Source: Sulfurovum sp.
GTDB lineage: Bacteria; Campylobacterota; Campylobacteria; Campylobacterales; Sulfurovaceae
DNA length: 64,000 bases
Assembly: GCA_027082955.1 (NCBI GenBank)
Contig: JALWTA010000030.1
Coordinates: 84,907-148,906 of the forward strand
Direction of reading: 5' to 3'
Under the pieces are notes generated by a model, which worked only from the letters and a program-made list of their open reading frames with translations, made no database searches and was not told the DNA's origin. This document shows, in pieces, positions 1 to 9,439 of this stretch (positions within the stretch are counted from its first letter, which is position 1; every line of letters begins with the position of its first letter). The position numbers and the translations under genes were made by a program.

Positions 1-1395
1 ATCACATCCTATCTAAGCAACAAAGATTTCATAACCACGACGACCAATATCAGCAGAAGTATACCTGAAGAAGACCTCTCTGATATTTTAGAGATCAAGG
101 CATATGAAGAACTTGGTCTTGATCAGGCAAGCAGTTATGTTATCTCCTCTGTTGAAGCTGAAAGCAGCGGAGAGGATAGGGAGTTTCACCTTTTTGTCGC
201 TGAGTCAGAAACGCTCAATCAATTGTACCTTCCTATTAAAGAAGAGACAAAGTATCTGGACCTGGTTGTTCCTGCACCACTACTTTTTAAAGCACTCTAC
301 CATAAAGAGATATTGAGTGATACGGGTACTCATTGTTTCGTCTATTTCACGCGTTATGATGCTTTTGTGACTTTCTATCGTAATGGAGAATATCTCTACT
401 CTAAATCGATTGATTTTTCTTTGGAACAGATTTATGAAAAATTCTGTGAGATTGAAGGCGAACAGGTAGATCGTAAAGAATTCTATACGACGCTGGAAAC
501 CGAAGGACTGAAAGCAACAGACAATAAGTATCAGCAGAACTTCATGAAGATTTTTGGTGAAGTCTTTATCACCATTAATGATATTATCATTTACACCAAA
601 AGAGCATTCCAGCTCGATACGATAGATCATATGTATATCGGGAGCGTGCAGGGACCTATTGTAGGATTGGATGAATACAGCAATAACTACTTGGGACTGC
701 CATCAGCTGATTTTAACTTTGACTATAATATTGACAGTGATGAATGGTATACGGATCAGCTTCAATACCTGATGCTGCTTACTTCTATGGAATATATGGA
801 AGGTGAAAGCGATGTTTTGAACCTGACAATGTTCCCGCGTCCGCCATCTTTTGTAAACAGAGCAAGTGGACAGTTTATTATTGCAACATTTGCTGCCATA
901 TCCATAGGACTTGCATATCCTCTTTACCATCTTGTTAGCTCTTATGCCAATGAGGCGAAAATATTTGCATTGACAAAACAGAATAATGCATTAAGTTCAG
1001 AAGTCGGCAAGTATAAAAAAATACTTGGAGAGAAGAAGAAACAAATCAGTACACTTGATAAAGAACTTGCGCAACTTGCAAAACTTTATGGCGGAAAAAC
1101 AAAAACACTTTCATCCATTTATAAAGAAAAGGTAGATTATCGTCTTAAGTCAGGAATTTTTTATACGATCGCAGAAGAGTTGAACAAGTTTGATGTTCAT
1201 GTAGATAAGCTGTACACTAAAGAAAATACTGTGTGGATGTCACTGGTCAGCTCAGATGACCGGAAATTGACAGAACTAATCAAGTATATATCGAGTACGC
1301 ATGGTGGTGAGATTAAAGAGATTGATATCAAAATGATCAAAAAAGACTCTGACAGTGACCACTACAGAGGATTGTTAAAGGTTGAATTACGATGA
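1..1395 (+). CDS. MshI-like (PilM/GspL-like) pilus assembly protein, 5' partial
   Basis: The frame is open from the first base of the window, so the start lies upstream and only about 464 C-terminal residues are visible. The visible part begins inside an actin-like (PilM/GspL type) soluble domain, followed by one membrane segment near residues 292-312 (FIIATFAAISIGLAYPLYHL) and a lysine-rich coiled coil at about 320-365. This is the order of MSHA MshI or type II GspL, which links the cytoplasmic ATPase to the inner-membrane platform. It overlaps the next gene by an ATGA junction and heads an operon ending with mshE-mshG-like genes. The MshI assignment rests mainly on this architecture and context; the sequence itself is poorly conserved. 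Confidence 0.7.
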   Translation: MTSYLSNKDFITTTTNISRSIPEEDLSDILEIKAYEELGLDQASSYVISSVEAESSGEDREFHLFVAESETLNQLYLPIKEETKYLDLVVPAPLLFKALYHKEILSDTGTHCFVYFTRYDAFVTFYRNGEYLYSKSIDFSLEQIYEKFCEIEGEQVDRKEFYTTLETEGLKATDNKYQQNFMKIFGEVFITINDIIIYTKRAFQLDTIDHMYIGSVQGPIVGLDEYSNNYLGLPSADFNFDYNIDSDEWYTDQLQYLMLLTSMEYMEGESDVLNLTMFPRPPSFVNRASGQFIIATFAAISIGLAYPLYHLVSSYANEAKIFALTKQNNALSSEVGKYKKILGEKKKQISTLDKELAQLAKLYGGKTKTLSSIYKEKVDYRLKSGIFYTIAEELNKFDVHVDKLYTKENTVWMSLVSSDDRKLTELIKYISSTHGGEIKEIDIKMIKKDSDSDHYRGLLKVELR

Positions 1396-2048
1396 TGAAA
1401 TTTGTTGAAGAAAAACTGGAAGTACTTGATGATTATTTCGCTCCGAAAAAAGAGAGTGAAAAATGGCTGATCATTTTGGGTATTGCTGGAGTTATTACTT
1501 ATATGGCATATGCTTATCTGCTCCCATATACAGAGCAGATGCATAAAAAAAGTGATATAGAAAAGCATGCAATAGAAAAGAAGATTAAGGATAATACAAT
1601 TTATCTTAACAGTATCACCGTTAATGGCGACAGAGACTTCTATGTAAAAAAGTATACACAGGATATTGAAAGGAAACAGCAGCAGGTCAAGAAGATGCAT
1701 CATAAGATTGCCTTTATTGATGAGAACCTTAATAAACTTTCCGATATGCTTTTTAACCAAAAAAACTGGTCGATCTTTTTAAATTCACTGACTGACAAAG
1801 CAGAAGTACAAAATGTCGATCTGCAGTATATACGCAATACATATACAAACAGTCAGGGCAGTTTCGGACATGTTTTGGAAGTAGGGATTGGCTGTAAAGG
1901 AGACTATAAGAATATTGTAAAATTCATGAATGAATTGGAACAGAATGTTCTTGTTACAGATATCTATGGATCGCAAATGCATATGGATGAAAATTCATCC
2001 AAAATCGTTGCAGATATCAATATCTCAGTATGGGGGATCAACCGATAA
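1392..2048 (+). CDS. MshJ-like (PilO/GspM-like) pilus assembly protein
   Basis: A 218-residue bitopic inner-membrane protein. A short cytoplasmic N-terminus is followed by one membrane helix near residues 25-44 (WLIILGIAGVITYMAYAYLL), then a coiled coil rich in K, E and Q (about 50-115) and an alpha/beta C-terminal domain. This is the PilO/GspM/MshJ layout, which pairs with the PilN/MshI-type protein to align the assembly platform. The start ATG overlaps the upstream stop (ATGA), and its own stop shares one base with the next ATG, so translation is probably coupled. The family is fast-evolving; the role is inferred from topology and from lying between the mshI-like and mshL genes. Confidence 0.65.
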   Translation: MMKFVEEKLEVLDDYFAPKKESEKWLIILGIAGVITYMAYAYLLPYTEQMHKKSDIEKHAIEKKIKDNTIYLNSITVNGDRDFYVKKYTQDIERKQQQVKKMHHKIAFIDENLNKLSDMLFNQKNWSIFLNSLTDKAEVQNVDLQYIRNTYTNSQGSFGHVLEVGIGCKGDYKNIVKFMNELEQNVLVTDIYGSQMHMDENSSKIVADINISVWGINR

Positions 2049-2461
2049 TGAAAAAGTTGTTAATAATCGTGCCTCTATGTGTCACGGCGATCTATGCTGA
2101 TCTCTCTGTAAAGCAGATTGAACAGATGATTGAAAAAATACATCTCAAACGAGAGGGAATTGGTCTAGATATTTTAGAAAAGACCAGTGAACCTTTTGTT
2201 AAAATTGAGAAGAGTGAAGACAATAAAACTGTCATAAAAGTACCAGATGAGACACCTGATGTCAAATTGTCACTGCATGCAATTATGGGTAAACGTGCCT
2301 ACATCAATGACAAATGGGAAAAAGTCGATGATGTAATCATGGGTTATACAGTGAAATATATTGGGAAAAGGGGCGTTGTGTTAAGAAATGGCAATACAAT
2401 TAAAACTTTGTTCCTTGGTAAACCTAAAGGAAATTTAATTATGTTAGAAGAAAGGGATTAG
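2048..2461 (+). CDS. Periplasmic MshK/PilP-like pilus biogenesis protein
   Basis: A 137-residue protein with a clear signal peptide (MKKLLIIVPLCVTAIYA, cleavage before DLSVKQ). An in-frame start 18 bases upstream at 2030 would add six residues ahead of the signal sequence, so 2048 is preferred; it overlaps the preceding stop by one base (taATG). The C-terminal half contains a small beta domain (GKRAYINDKWEKVDD, then VLRNGNTIKTLFLG) like the PilP/GspC homology region that contacts the secretin. Lying directly before the secretin gene fits the MshK position. The assignment is by context and domain shape. Confidence 0.6.
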   Translation: MKKLLIIVPLCVTAIYADLSVKQIEQMIEKIHLKREGIGLDILEKTSEPFVKIEKSEDNKTVIKVPDETPDVKLSLHAIMGKRAYINDKWEKVDDVIMGYTVKYIGKRGVVLRNGNTIKTLFLGKPKGNLIMLEERD

Positions 2462-2462
2462 G

Positions 2463-4076
2463 ATGAAAAGCATACGATACAAGGGGTTAAAATTTGCTAT
2501 AACCGTTGCAATGGTTTTGGGACTCTCAAGCAATGCATGGGGAAGCGGATGTTCAGAAAAACTTTTCTCTGTGACAATTGACAGCAAGTTGAGCATCGGT
2601 GATGTCATTGAAAATCTTGCAGATACTTGCGGACTGACTGTTGAGGTACGTGATGAAGCGGCAAGAAAGCGAATGAATAAAAAACTCTTTTATGTAAAAC
2701 TGAAGAACAGTACATTAAAAGGTTTTTTAAATACGATCCTTCGAGATAATGACCTGCATTATACACTGGAAGGCAGTAAGCTTAAGATTTCATATCTTAT
2801 CACACGTACATTCAAAATACATTATATCGCTGGTCAGAGAAGCGGTAAAAGTACAGCGAATGTAACGATTGCTAACTCACAAAACTCTGCTAGTTCTACT
2901 GGTGGTGTCGGAGGTGGAGGTGCCGGTGGCAGCGGCGGCGCAGGTGGCAGTGGGTCCAATGTTTCTAAGACTGGTATCTCTATCGTAAGTGATGATGAGT
3001 TCCAATTCTGGAAAACTGTTGAAAAAGAGGTACAGCGTATTTTGATCGGTGCAGCTGATGGCAGTACACACTATACCCGAACTGGCGATACATGGACAGG
3101 TCCGAATGGTCAGGTATGGGAGTACAATCCGTTAGCTCCTATCGTAAATCCGGAAGCGGGAATGATTACTGTTACAGGAACAGAACGCCAGATCAACCGT
3201 GTAGCACATTACATTCATACTTTGGCAAGGCAGATCAAGCAGCAAGTATTGATTGATGTAAGAATTCTTGCTGTGAACTTTGATAACAGTCGAACAACCG
3301 GTGTTGACTGGTCACAGTTGTACAGCTTGCAAAATGTTGCCGTGCAGTCACTGAGAATGGCACAGAAAAATGTTTCAACCTATACCTTTGATGCACTGCA
3401 GGGGATCACTGATGCGACATTTGCACAAAATACAAAACCTACAAATGCAGGTATAGTACAAATTACCGGAAATACCAAGATACAGGATGTTGTGAAATTC
3501 CTTGGTACACAAGGTGATGTTAAAGCAATTTCAAGTCCAAGAGTGATGACGCTGAACAATCAGCCTGCACTGATCAGTGTCGGTCGTGAACTCTTTTATA
3601 AAATACAGTCTGCAAGTACAGCATCAGGTGGTGGTGGTGCAGTTGCTGCACAGGGTGAACTTGTAGATTCTGTGTTTGCCGGTATTTTGCTTGACATTAC
3701 CCCTGAAATTGATGATCACGGATATATTACACTCAAAATAAATCCGTCGATTTCTGAGACTGTTGACAATGTAAGTGCGAAGAATAATACAAGAAAGATT
3801 CCGCCTGATCTCATTAGACGTCAGATTGCGGCAGTTGTCAAAGTAAAAGATGGGCAGCATGCTATTTTGGGTGGACTTATAACATCAAAAACAGGTTATA
3901 AGGTCAATAAGGTACCTTTGCTTGGTGATATTCCACTGCTTGAATATGCTTTCAAGCATGAAGAGAAAATTGAAACTGTGGAAGAATTGGTGCTTATTAT
4001 TACACCGTATATTGTAAAAAATGACAAATCAGTCTCTTTAAAAGATTTGGGATATACAAAAGTTAATGAAAAGTAG
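2463..4076 (+). CDS. mshL: MshL-type secretin (outer-membrane pilus pore)
   Basis: A 537-residue secretin that would form the outer-membrane gate for an MSHA-type pilus. A signal peptide (ending near SSNAWGSG) precedes an STN-like N0 domain (about 30-110, with the VIENLADTCGLTVEV segment), a secretin short domain, and the C-terminal secretin beta domain (about 250-530) with the family features VKAISSPRVMTLNNQPA and LGGLITSKTGYKVNKVPLLG near the end. Between the N-domains, residues about 142-166 form a run almost entirely of Gly, Ser and Ala, probably a flexible linker. It starts two bases after the upstream stop and overlaps the next gene by 11 bases. The identification as a secretin is secure; MshL is the closest type by neighbours. 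Confidence 0.9.
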   Translation: MKSIRYKGLKFAITVAMVLGLSSNAWGSGCSEKLFSVTIDSKLSIGDVIENLADTCGLTVEVRDEAARKRMNKKLFYVKLKNSTLKGFLNTILRDNDLHYTLEGSKLKISYLITRTFKIHYIAGQRSGKSTANVTIANSQNSASSTGGVGGGGAGGSGGAGGSGSNVSKTGISIVSDDEFQFWKTVEKEVQRILIGAADGSTHYTRTGDTWTGPNGQVWEYNPLAPIVNPEAGMITVTGTERQINRVAHYIHTLARQIKQQVLIDVRILAVNFDNSRTTGVDWSQLYSLQNVAVQSLRMAQKNVSTYTFDALQGITDATFAQNTKPTNAGIVQITGNTKIQDVVKFLGTQGDVKAISSPRVMTLNNQPALISVGRELFYKIQSASTASGGGGAVAAQGELVDSVFAGILLDITPEIDDHGYITLKINPSISETVDNVSAKNNTRKIPPDLIRRQIAAVVKVKDGQHAILGGLITSKTGYKVNKVPLLGDIPLLEYAFKHEEKIETVEELVLIITPYIVKNDKSVSLKDLGYTKVNEK

Positions 4077-4878
4077 GTATGAGTCTGCCAAAAATGTTTT
4101 TATCGATTCAGTAGATCTTGAAGATTATATTGAATTAGAATCCTCCCAAGCTGCTTACAGGCAGCTTGAACATAGTATCGGCAAACCTTTAAAAATGATC
4201 CTTCTCTTCGGACGCCCTGGAACAGGGAAGAGTATTCTTTTAAATCGTCTGCAGAACAAATTGGAACATCAACGTGAAATTCACTATTTTGATACTCCCG
4301 CGGTGAATGAGAAAGAGTTTTTTCAAAAGCTTTTTAAAGTTTTGACAAAAAAGTCATTGCCGCAGAATACAGAAGTCAATTTTTCAGCATTGGTAAACTA
4401 TTGTAAAAAACTGCGAGGTAAACGTGAAATCATCATCATTTTAGATGAAGCACAGATGTATGGTGCTGAGATGATGGAGAAGATACGTTTGCTTTCAGAC
4501 AGCAGAGCAGTTAAATTTATTGTTTCTTTGCACAAAACAGATGATGAAGACCTGATTGCGAAAGAACATTTCCAGTCAAGAATATGGGAGGTAGTTGAAC
4601 TGAAAAATGCCTCTTTTCAAGACCAGTCATCCTATATTCACAAAAAACTTTTAAAGAAGAACCTTTTTGAAATTGCAAACAGTATCAAAGTAAGAGATTT
4701 AAAGTTAATCCATAAATTTACACGGGGTAATTTTCGTGAATGCAATAAGATGATGTATACCATATTTGAAATATGTGAGTATTATGATAAAAATGAACCG
4801 ACAAAGATCACATATGAGAGAATACCGGTTAGAATCATTGAAATGGCTGCATTGAAATTAGGATATATCAATGTATGA
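4066..4878 (+). CDS. mshM: MshM/ExeA-like AAA ATPase
   Basis: A 270-residue AAA ATPase of the ExeA/GspA/MshM kind. Walker A is GRPGTGKS at residues 49-56 and Walker B is IIIILDEAQ at 122-130. In type II and MSHA systems such ATPases help secretin assembly. Unlike ExeA it has no membrane segment or peptidoglycan-binding C-terminus, only a helical lid (about 180-265). It starts 11 bases inside the mshL gene and ends 8 bases inside the next gene, so all three are likely translated together. The ATPase call is firm; the MshM role is from context. Confidence 0.8.
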   Translation: MKSRYESAKNVFIDSVDLEDYIELESSQAAYRQLEHSIGKPLKMILLFGRPGTGKSILLNRLQNKLEHQREIHYFDTPAVNEKEFFQKLFKVLTKKSLPQNTEVNFSALVNYCKKLRGKREIIIILDEAQMYGAEMMEKIRLLSDSRAVKFIVSLHKTDDEDLIAKEHFQSRIWEVVELKNASFQDQSSYIHKKLLKKNLFEIANSIKVRDLKLIHKFTRGNFRECNKMMYTIFEICEYYDKNEPTKITYERIPVRIIEMAALKLGYINV

Positions 4879-5539
4879 GATTAAAAAACTCGAAGAGGAA
4901 TGGCGGAAGTACAGACGTAAAAAGCGTCTTCCATGGATGATTGCAGTCTTGTTTATTGCTGGAAGTACGCTCTTTGGCTATTATTGGTGGCAGACACATG
5001 TGTCTCTTAATGGAAATACTTCTAACGTTGTGGAAAAGAAAAAAGTACCAGTGGCGTTACAAATGCATGAGTCAAGCGTATTCCTTGATACCCAAATAGA
5101 TGAACTTGCTACATATCCAAAAAAAATCGTATCGGATAATCCTCTGCCTGAAGAGATAAGTGTGCAACCATCTGCAAACAAAGTTGAAACTACTTCTTCA
5201 AAACAGGGCTTGGCAATTGAAGTTGTGGATATTGGGAAAAACGATAAAGCATACGAAGAGGTTGCCAAACGTTTTCGATTGGGTCATGATACGGACGATT
5301 CGCTTTTTTTGGCTAAAGCATATTATTTAAAAGGGAATTATAAAAAAGCAGAATACTGGGCATTACAGACCAATACTGTCAATCCTGACATTGAGGAGAG
5401 TTGGCTCATTTTTGTTAAAGCAAAATATAAACAGGGAAAAAGAAACGAAGCGATACATATTTTAGATACATATATTCGAAAGACACAGTCTCCTGAGGGG
5501 AAAACTCTTCTCAAAAAGATAAAAAAGGGTGAAATTTAA
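4871..5539 (+). CDS. MshN-like TPR membrane protein
   Basis: A 222-residue bitopic protein: a basic cytoplasmic stretch (KKLEEEWRKYRRKKRLP), one membrane helix near 23-42, a low-complexity Ser/Glu/Lys linker (about 45-125), and a C-terminal pair of TPR-like helices (about 138-218; AKAYYLKGNYKKAEYWAL and AKYKQGKRNEAIHILD). MshN in MSHA loci has the same plan. It overlaps the mshM-like gene by 8 bases. The TPR domain suggests it scaffolds other assembly proteins on the periplasmic side; the function is inferred. Confidence 0.65.
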   Translation: MYEIKKLEEEWRKYRRKKRLPWMIAVLFIAGSTLFGYYWWQTHVSLNGNTSNVVEKKKVPVALQMHESSVFLDTQIDELATYPKKIVSDNPLPEEISVQPSANKVETTSSKQGLAIEVVDIGKNDKAYEEVAKRFRLGHDTDDSLFLAKAYYLKGNYKKAEYWALQTNTVNPDIEESWLIFVKAKYKQGKRNEAIHILDTYIRKTQSPEGKTLLKKIKKGEI

Positions 5540-5608
5540 GCCATACTTAGCTCTAAAGTATTGGTGAAATGCTATACTAATCTTAAAGAAATACCGAAGG
5601 ATGTACGA

Positions 5609-7351
5609 ATGGTTAAGCTGATCGAAATGATGCTGGATGAAGGTCTTGTAACCAAAGACGCCATTTCAAAACTTGTAAAAAGCAGACCTCCCAAAAAGAT
5701 TTCCTTTGCAAATCTTATTGCCGAAAAGATGATCGATGTCCAGGTAGTTGAGAATTTTTTGGTAAAAAAGATCAGACAAGGTGTATTGACCTTATCCAGA
5801 CTGGAAAAGATAGAAGGTATTGATATTGTTCCCATTTTGAGAGAAGTTGCAAAAGAGCTTCATGTAGAGTATGTCGATCTTGATGATATGGAGATCGACA
5901 TGAAGCTTTTTGCGACTATTCCATACAAACAGTTGATAAAATACAATGTTATTCCTATTGAAGAGACTGAGCTTCATGTCTTGATTGCTTTTGATGATCC
6001 TTTGGATATGGGGGCACAGGATGCTATTCAGCGTCTATTCCCCAAAAAACCGATCAAAATTGCTATTGCCAAACCAAGTCAGATCCATCAGCATCTTCAG
6101 CGTTTGGAGATCAATGAAAGTGTCAAAGGCCTGATTCAGGATATTCGAAAAGATCTGAGTCAGGAGAGTAGTGTCGATATTGACGACGATGGCGAATCTT
6201 CCGCAGTATTGAAACTTATCGATATCATTCTTAAATCAGCAATTTTTATAGGTGCGAGTGATATTCACATAGAGGCGACGGAAAAAAGCTGTATTGTCCG
6301 TGAGCGTGTTGACGGGATGCTCAGGCAAAGTTTTACGTTCGATAAAGATATTTTCAACCCGCTCTCGTCTCGTATGAAACTGCTTTCCAATCTTGATATT
6401 GCGGAGAAGAGAAAACCGCAGGATGGACGTTTCTCCACAACGATCTCAAAAAGGGAATTCGATTTCAGGGTTTCTACTTTGCCAACAATTTACGGTGAAT
6501 CAATCGTATTGAGGATTTTGGATAAATCAAAGGCGATGATCCGTTTGGAAGATGCGGGGATGAGCCAGTTTTGCTATGAACGTTTTTCCAATGCGATTAA
6601 AGCCCCTTATGGTATTGTTCTGGTAACTGGACCTACCGGTTCTGGTAAGACGACCACACTGTATGGTGCGTTAAATGCGATCAAAGACGTGAAAGATAAG
6701 ATCATCACGGTAGAAGACCCTGTAGAATATCAGATGGCTGGGCTTCAGCAGGTCCAGGTTCGTCCAAATGTCGGACTTGGCTTTGCTGATGCGCTTCGAT
6801 CCATACTCCGTCAAGACCCTGACAAAATTATGATCGGAGAGATACGCGATAAAGAAACATTGCGTATTGCGATTCAGGCAGCATTGACTGGACACTTGGT
6901 ACTTTCAACACTCCATACCAACGATGCTATCTCGGCGGTAACAAGAATCTTGGATATGGGTATTGAAGAGTATTTGGTCAGCGGTGCACTTGTTGCCATT
7001 CAGGCTCAGAGACTGGTGCGGAAGATATGTCCTCACTGTAAACGAGAAACAGTCTTGCCCGAACGGTTATTGAAGGATGTGAGACAGTATTTGCCAGAAC
7101 ACCCTACTTTTTATAAGGGCGAAGGCTGTAAAGAATGTGGGCATAGTGGATACAAGGGACGAGAGATGATCTCTGAGGTACTTGTTGTCAGTGAAGTGAT
7201 GTCGCGTATGATTGCAAGAAACGCTTCAAAGGAGGAGTTAACTCAGCAGGCAATAGAAGAAGGATTTATCAGTATGTTCGAAGATGGTGTACATAAGGCG
7301 TTGGAGGGTAAAACCACAATTGAAGAAATTTATAGAGTAGCGAGATTGTAA
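5609..7351 (+). CDS. mshE: MshE-type pilus assembly ATPase (GspE/PilB family)
   Basis: A hexameric secretion ATPase that drives pilin polymerisation. With the ATG at 5609 (580 residues) an AAGGA Shine-Dalgarno lies about 9 bases upstream and the protein begins at the family's MshEN-type N-terminal region; a GTG at 5561 would add 16 residues but lacks a visible ribosome site. Walker A is GPTGSGKT at 341-348, followed by the Asp box, the Walker B region (RQDPDKIMIGEIRD) and a His box (TGHLVLSTLHTNDA). A zinc finger of four Cys is present (CPHC at 474-477, C507 and C510), as in GspE, PilB and MshE. It overlaps mshG by one base. Confidence 0.9.
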   Translation: MVKLIEMMLDEGLVTKDAISKLVKSRPPKKISFANLIAEKMIDVQVVENFLVKKIRQGVLTLSRLEKIEGIDIVPILREVAKELHVEYVDLDDMEIDMKLFATIPYKQLIKYNVIPIEETELHVLIAFDDPLDMGAQDAIQRLFPKKPIKIAIAKPSQIHQHLQRLEINESVKGLIQDIRKDLSQESSVDIDDDGESSAVLKLIDIILKSAIFIGASDIHIEATEKSCIVRERVDGMLRQSFTFDKDIFNPLSSRMKLLSNLDIAEKRKPQDGRFSTTISKREFDFRVSTLPTIYGESIVLRILDKSKAMIRLEDAGMSQFCYERFSNAIKAPYGIVLVTGPTGSGKTTTLYGALNAIKDVKDKIITVEDPVEYQMAGLQQVQVRPNVGLGFADALRSILRQDPDKIMIGEIRDKETLRIAIQAALTGHLVLSTLHTNDAISAVTRILDMGIEEYLVSGALVAIQAQRLVRKICPHCKRETVLPERLLKDVRQYLPEHPTFYKGEGCKECGHSGYKGREMISEVLVVSEVMSRMIARNASKEELTQQAIEEGFISMFEDGVHKALEGKTTIEEIYRVARL

Positions 7352-8604
7352 TGATGAAATATTTTAGTGTTACCGTAATGGAGAAGGGGAAAAAGCGTCA
7401 GGAAGTCATTAAGGCAGAGAATAAAATAAGTGCGATAAAACTTGCGCGCCAAAAGTTTCCCCGTTCGATGGTTACAAAAGCAGTAGAGACATCTGCACCA
7501 TTAGAGGAGACACTTTCGGAACTTTTCTCAGGTCTAAAACGATCAATGAAGTCCAAAATTCCAATCAATGACAAGATCTCTACCATTCGTCAGATAGCAG
7601 TCATGACCGATGCAGGGATTGCCATTAATGATACGCTTGAAGATGTTGCTGACAATACCCATAATCAGCGCTTAAAGGATATATATACCAGGATAAATAA
7701 TGATATCAATGCAGGACACAGTATGTCGGATGCTATGGAACCATACACTGAAGAGTTCGGACATGTTGCCCTTGCGATGACAAAATTGGGAGAACGTACA
7801 GGAAATATTTCCGAGTCATATCATAAGCTTGCTGATATTCTTGAAAATATTAGAGATAACACAGCAAAGTTCAAAAAAGCGATTCGTACGCCATTGATTA
7901 CTTTAGCAGCTATGGCGATTGCATTTACAATTTTGATTATGGTCGTTGTGCCAAAGTTCAAAGATATATTTGACAAATTTAAAACAGATCTGCCTATACC
8001 TACACAGATCCTTTTAAAGTTAGAATGGGCATTCAATAATTATGGTCTTTATATTTTAGCGGCGATTATTCTTGGTATTTTTCTGCTGAAGTTCTTCTAT
8101 AAGAATAACGAAGATTTCCAGTATCAGGTGGACAAACTTCTAATCCATCCAAAATTTTATCTGATTAACAAAGCGATCTTTCTTTCTACTATGCATAAGT
8201 ACAATCTTGTTTTTGGTGAGCTTGTACGATCTGGTATCCCAGTTTCAGAGGCATTAGATACTGCTGTCGGTATGGTTGACAACCTTGCGATTAAGGAACA
8301 GCTTGTCGGTGTGAATGCAAATATTGGAAGAGGTATGAACCTTGCTGAAGCATTTGAACTGACAGGACTATATGAAAATATGCTTTTACAAATGATAAAG
8401 GCAGGAGAAGCGGGTGGACAATTGGATGCGATGCTTGCAAAAGTTACGCAATATTATGATATGCAATTTCAGGACCTTATTGACAATCTTGCAGCATATA
8501 TTGAACCTATTATGCTCTTTTTCATTGCTGCACTTGTACTTCTTATGGCACTTGGAATCTTCATGCCGATGTGGGATCTTGGAAAAGCGGTTAAGAACGG
8601 ATAA
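7351..8604 (+). CDS. mshG: MshG-type inner-membrane platform protein (GspF/PilC family)
   Basis: A 417-residue polytopic platform protein on which the ATPase acts. Two T2SSF domains are visible: the first around residues 70-195 (RQIAVMTDAGIAINDTLEDV, LGERTGNISESYHKLADIL) and the second around 275-400 (FGELVRSGIPVSEALDTA, MIKAGEAGGQLDAML). Three hydrophobic segments (about 185-205, 230-250 and 385-405) match the family topology. It is the last gene of the operon, sharing one base with mshE and followed by a strong bidirectional hairpin. No pilin gene is visible in the window; pilins would lie elsewhere or upstream. Confidence 0.88.
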   Translation: MMKYFSVTVMEKGKKRQEVIKAENKISAIKLARQKFPRSMVTKAVETSAPLEETLSELFSGLKRSMKSKIPINDKISTIRQIAVMTDAGIAINDTLEDVADNTHNQRLKDIYTRINNDINAGHSMSDAMEPYTEEFGHVALAMTKLGERTGNISESYHKLADILENIRDNTAKFKKAIRTPLITLAAMAIAFTILIMVVVPKFKDIFDKFKTDLPIPTQILLKLEWAFNNYGLYILAAIILGIFLLKFFYKNNEDFQYQVDKLLIHPKFYLINKAIFLSTMHKYNLVFGELVRSGIPVSEALDTAVGMVDNLAIKEQLVGVNANIGRGMNLAEAFELTGLYENMLLQMIKAGEAGGQLDAMLAKVTQYYDMQFQDLIDNLAAYIEPIMLFFIAALVLLMALGIFMPMWDLGKAVKNG

Positions 8605-8614
8605 GAATTAATCG

Positions 8615-8642
8615 TTTTGGCAGAAAACAGTTTCTGCCAAAA
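8615..8642. terminator. Bidirectional Rho-independent terminator
   Basis: A perfect 12-bp inverted repeat (TTTTGGCAGAAA / TTTCTGCCAAAA) with a 4-base loop sits between the convergent mshG and kdsB genes. The A/T ends give a U-tract on either strand, so it can end both transcripts. Confidence 0.85.
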
Positions 8643-8645
8643 TAG

Positions 8646-9365
8646 TTAAAGCCTGTGATGCCTAATAGCTCTCTCCAGATCTTCCGGTGTATCAATACCA
8701 AAACTCTCAGTTTCCACTTCAACCATCGCAACCTCATATCCGTGATAGAGTGCGCGCAGCTGCTCGAGCTTTTCGATCTCTTCAAGCGGTGCAGGGGAGA
8801 GTGCACAAAATTGGGAAAGCGATCTAACCGTAAATCCGTAGATACCCAGATGTCCTTTGTAGCTGTCGAAGTGGTGGTCTCTTGGGTAGGGGATCTTTGC
8901 ACGTGAGAAGTAGAGTGCAATGTCGTCTGTGTCTGTGACCACCTTGACGATATTGGGATCGTCCGCTTCAGGGTTGGTGATGCGTTTGTAGCATGAGTTC
9001 ATCAGGATTTTGTCATTTTTGCTGTTCTTTTTTGTCAGATCATAGATGGTCTGTACCACCTCACTCTCTATGAAGGGTTCATCTCCCTGTACATTGATAA
9101 TGATCTCATCGTTAGGAAGCTGTAGCTTCTGTGCCGCCTCATAGATACGGTCTGTACCGCTTTGGTGTGTGTCTGATGTCATGACTGCATGGATGTCATG
9201 CTGTGCGGCGATGTCGATGACCTCCTGTGCGTCTGTTGCGATAACCACCTTGTCAATGTCTTGTACGGTCATTGCCGTACGTACCACCATGGGCACCCCT
9301 CCTATGTCTGCAAGAACCTTGTTTGGGAAACGGCTTGAGCCTATACGTGCCGGGATTATGATCAT
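8646..9365 (-). CDS. kdsB: 3-deoxy-manno-octulosonate cytidylyltransferase (CMP-Kdo synthetase)
   Basis: Activates Kdo with CTP for attachment to lipid A in lipopolysaccharide synthesis. The 239-residue protein begins with the signature MIIIPARIGSSRFPNKVLAD, the CTP-binding loop of the family, and has VQGDEPF (about residues 93-99) and the later HLGIYGFT and EQLRAL elements. Length matches bacterial KdsB. It is divergent from hemH and convergent with mshG, so it seems to be transcribed alone. Confidence 0.95.
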   Translation of the reverse strand: MIIIPARIGSSRFPNKVLADIGGVPMVVRTAMTVQDIDKVVIATDAQEVIDIAAQHDIHAVMTSDTHQSGTDRIYEAAQKLQLPNDEIIINVQGDEPFIESEVVQTIYDLTKKNSKNDKILMNSCYKRITNPEADDPNIVKVVTDTDDIALYFSRAKIPYPRDHHFDSYKGHLGIYGFTVRSLSQFCALSPAPLEEIEKLEQLRALYHGYEVAMVEVETESFGIDTPEDLERAIRHHRL

Positions 9366-9439
9366 AAGAAGCCTTTTGTGTTGAAGTTATGTATGATTTT
9401 ACACTCTCTATGCTAAAATAGCAACCACTAAGGGGTAAC

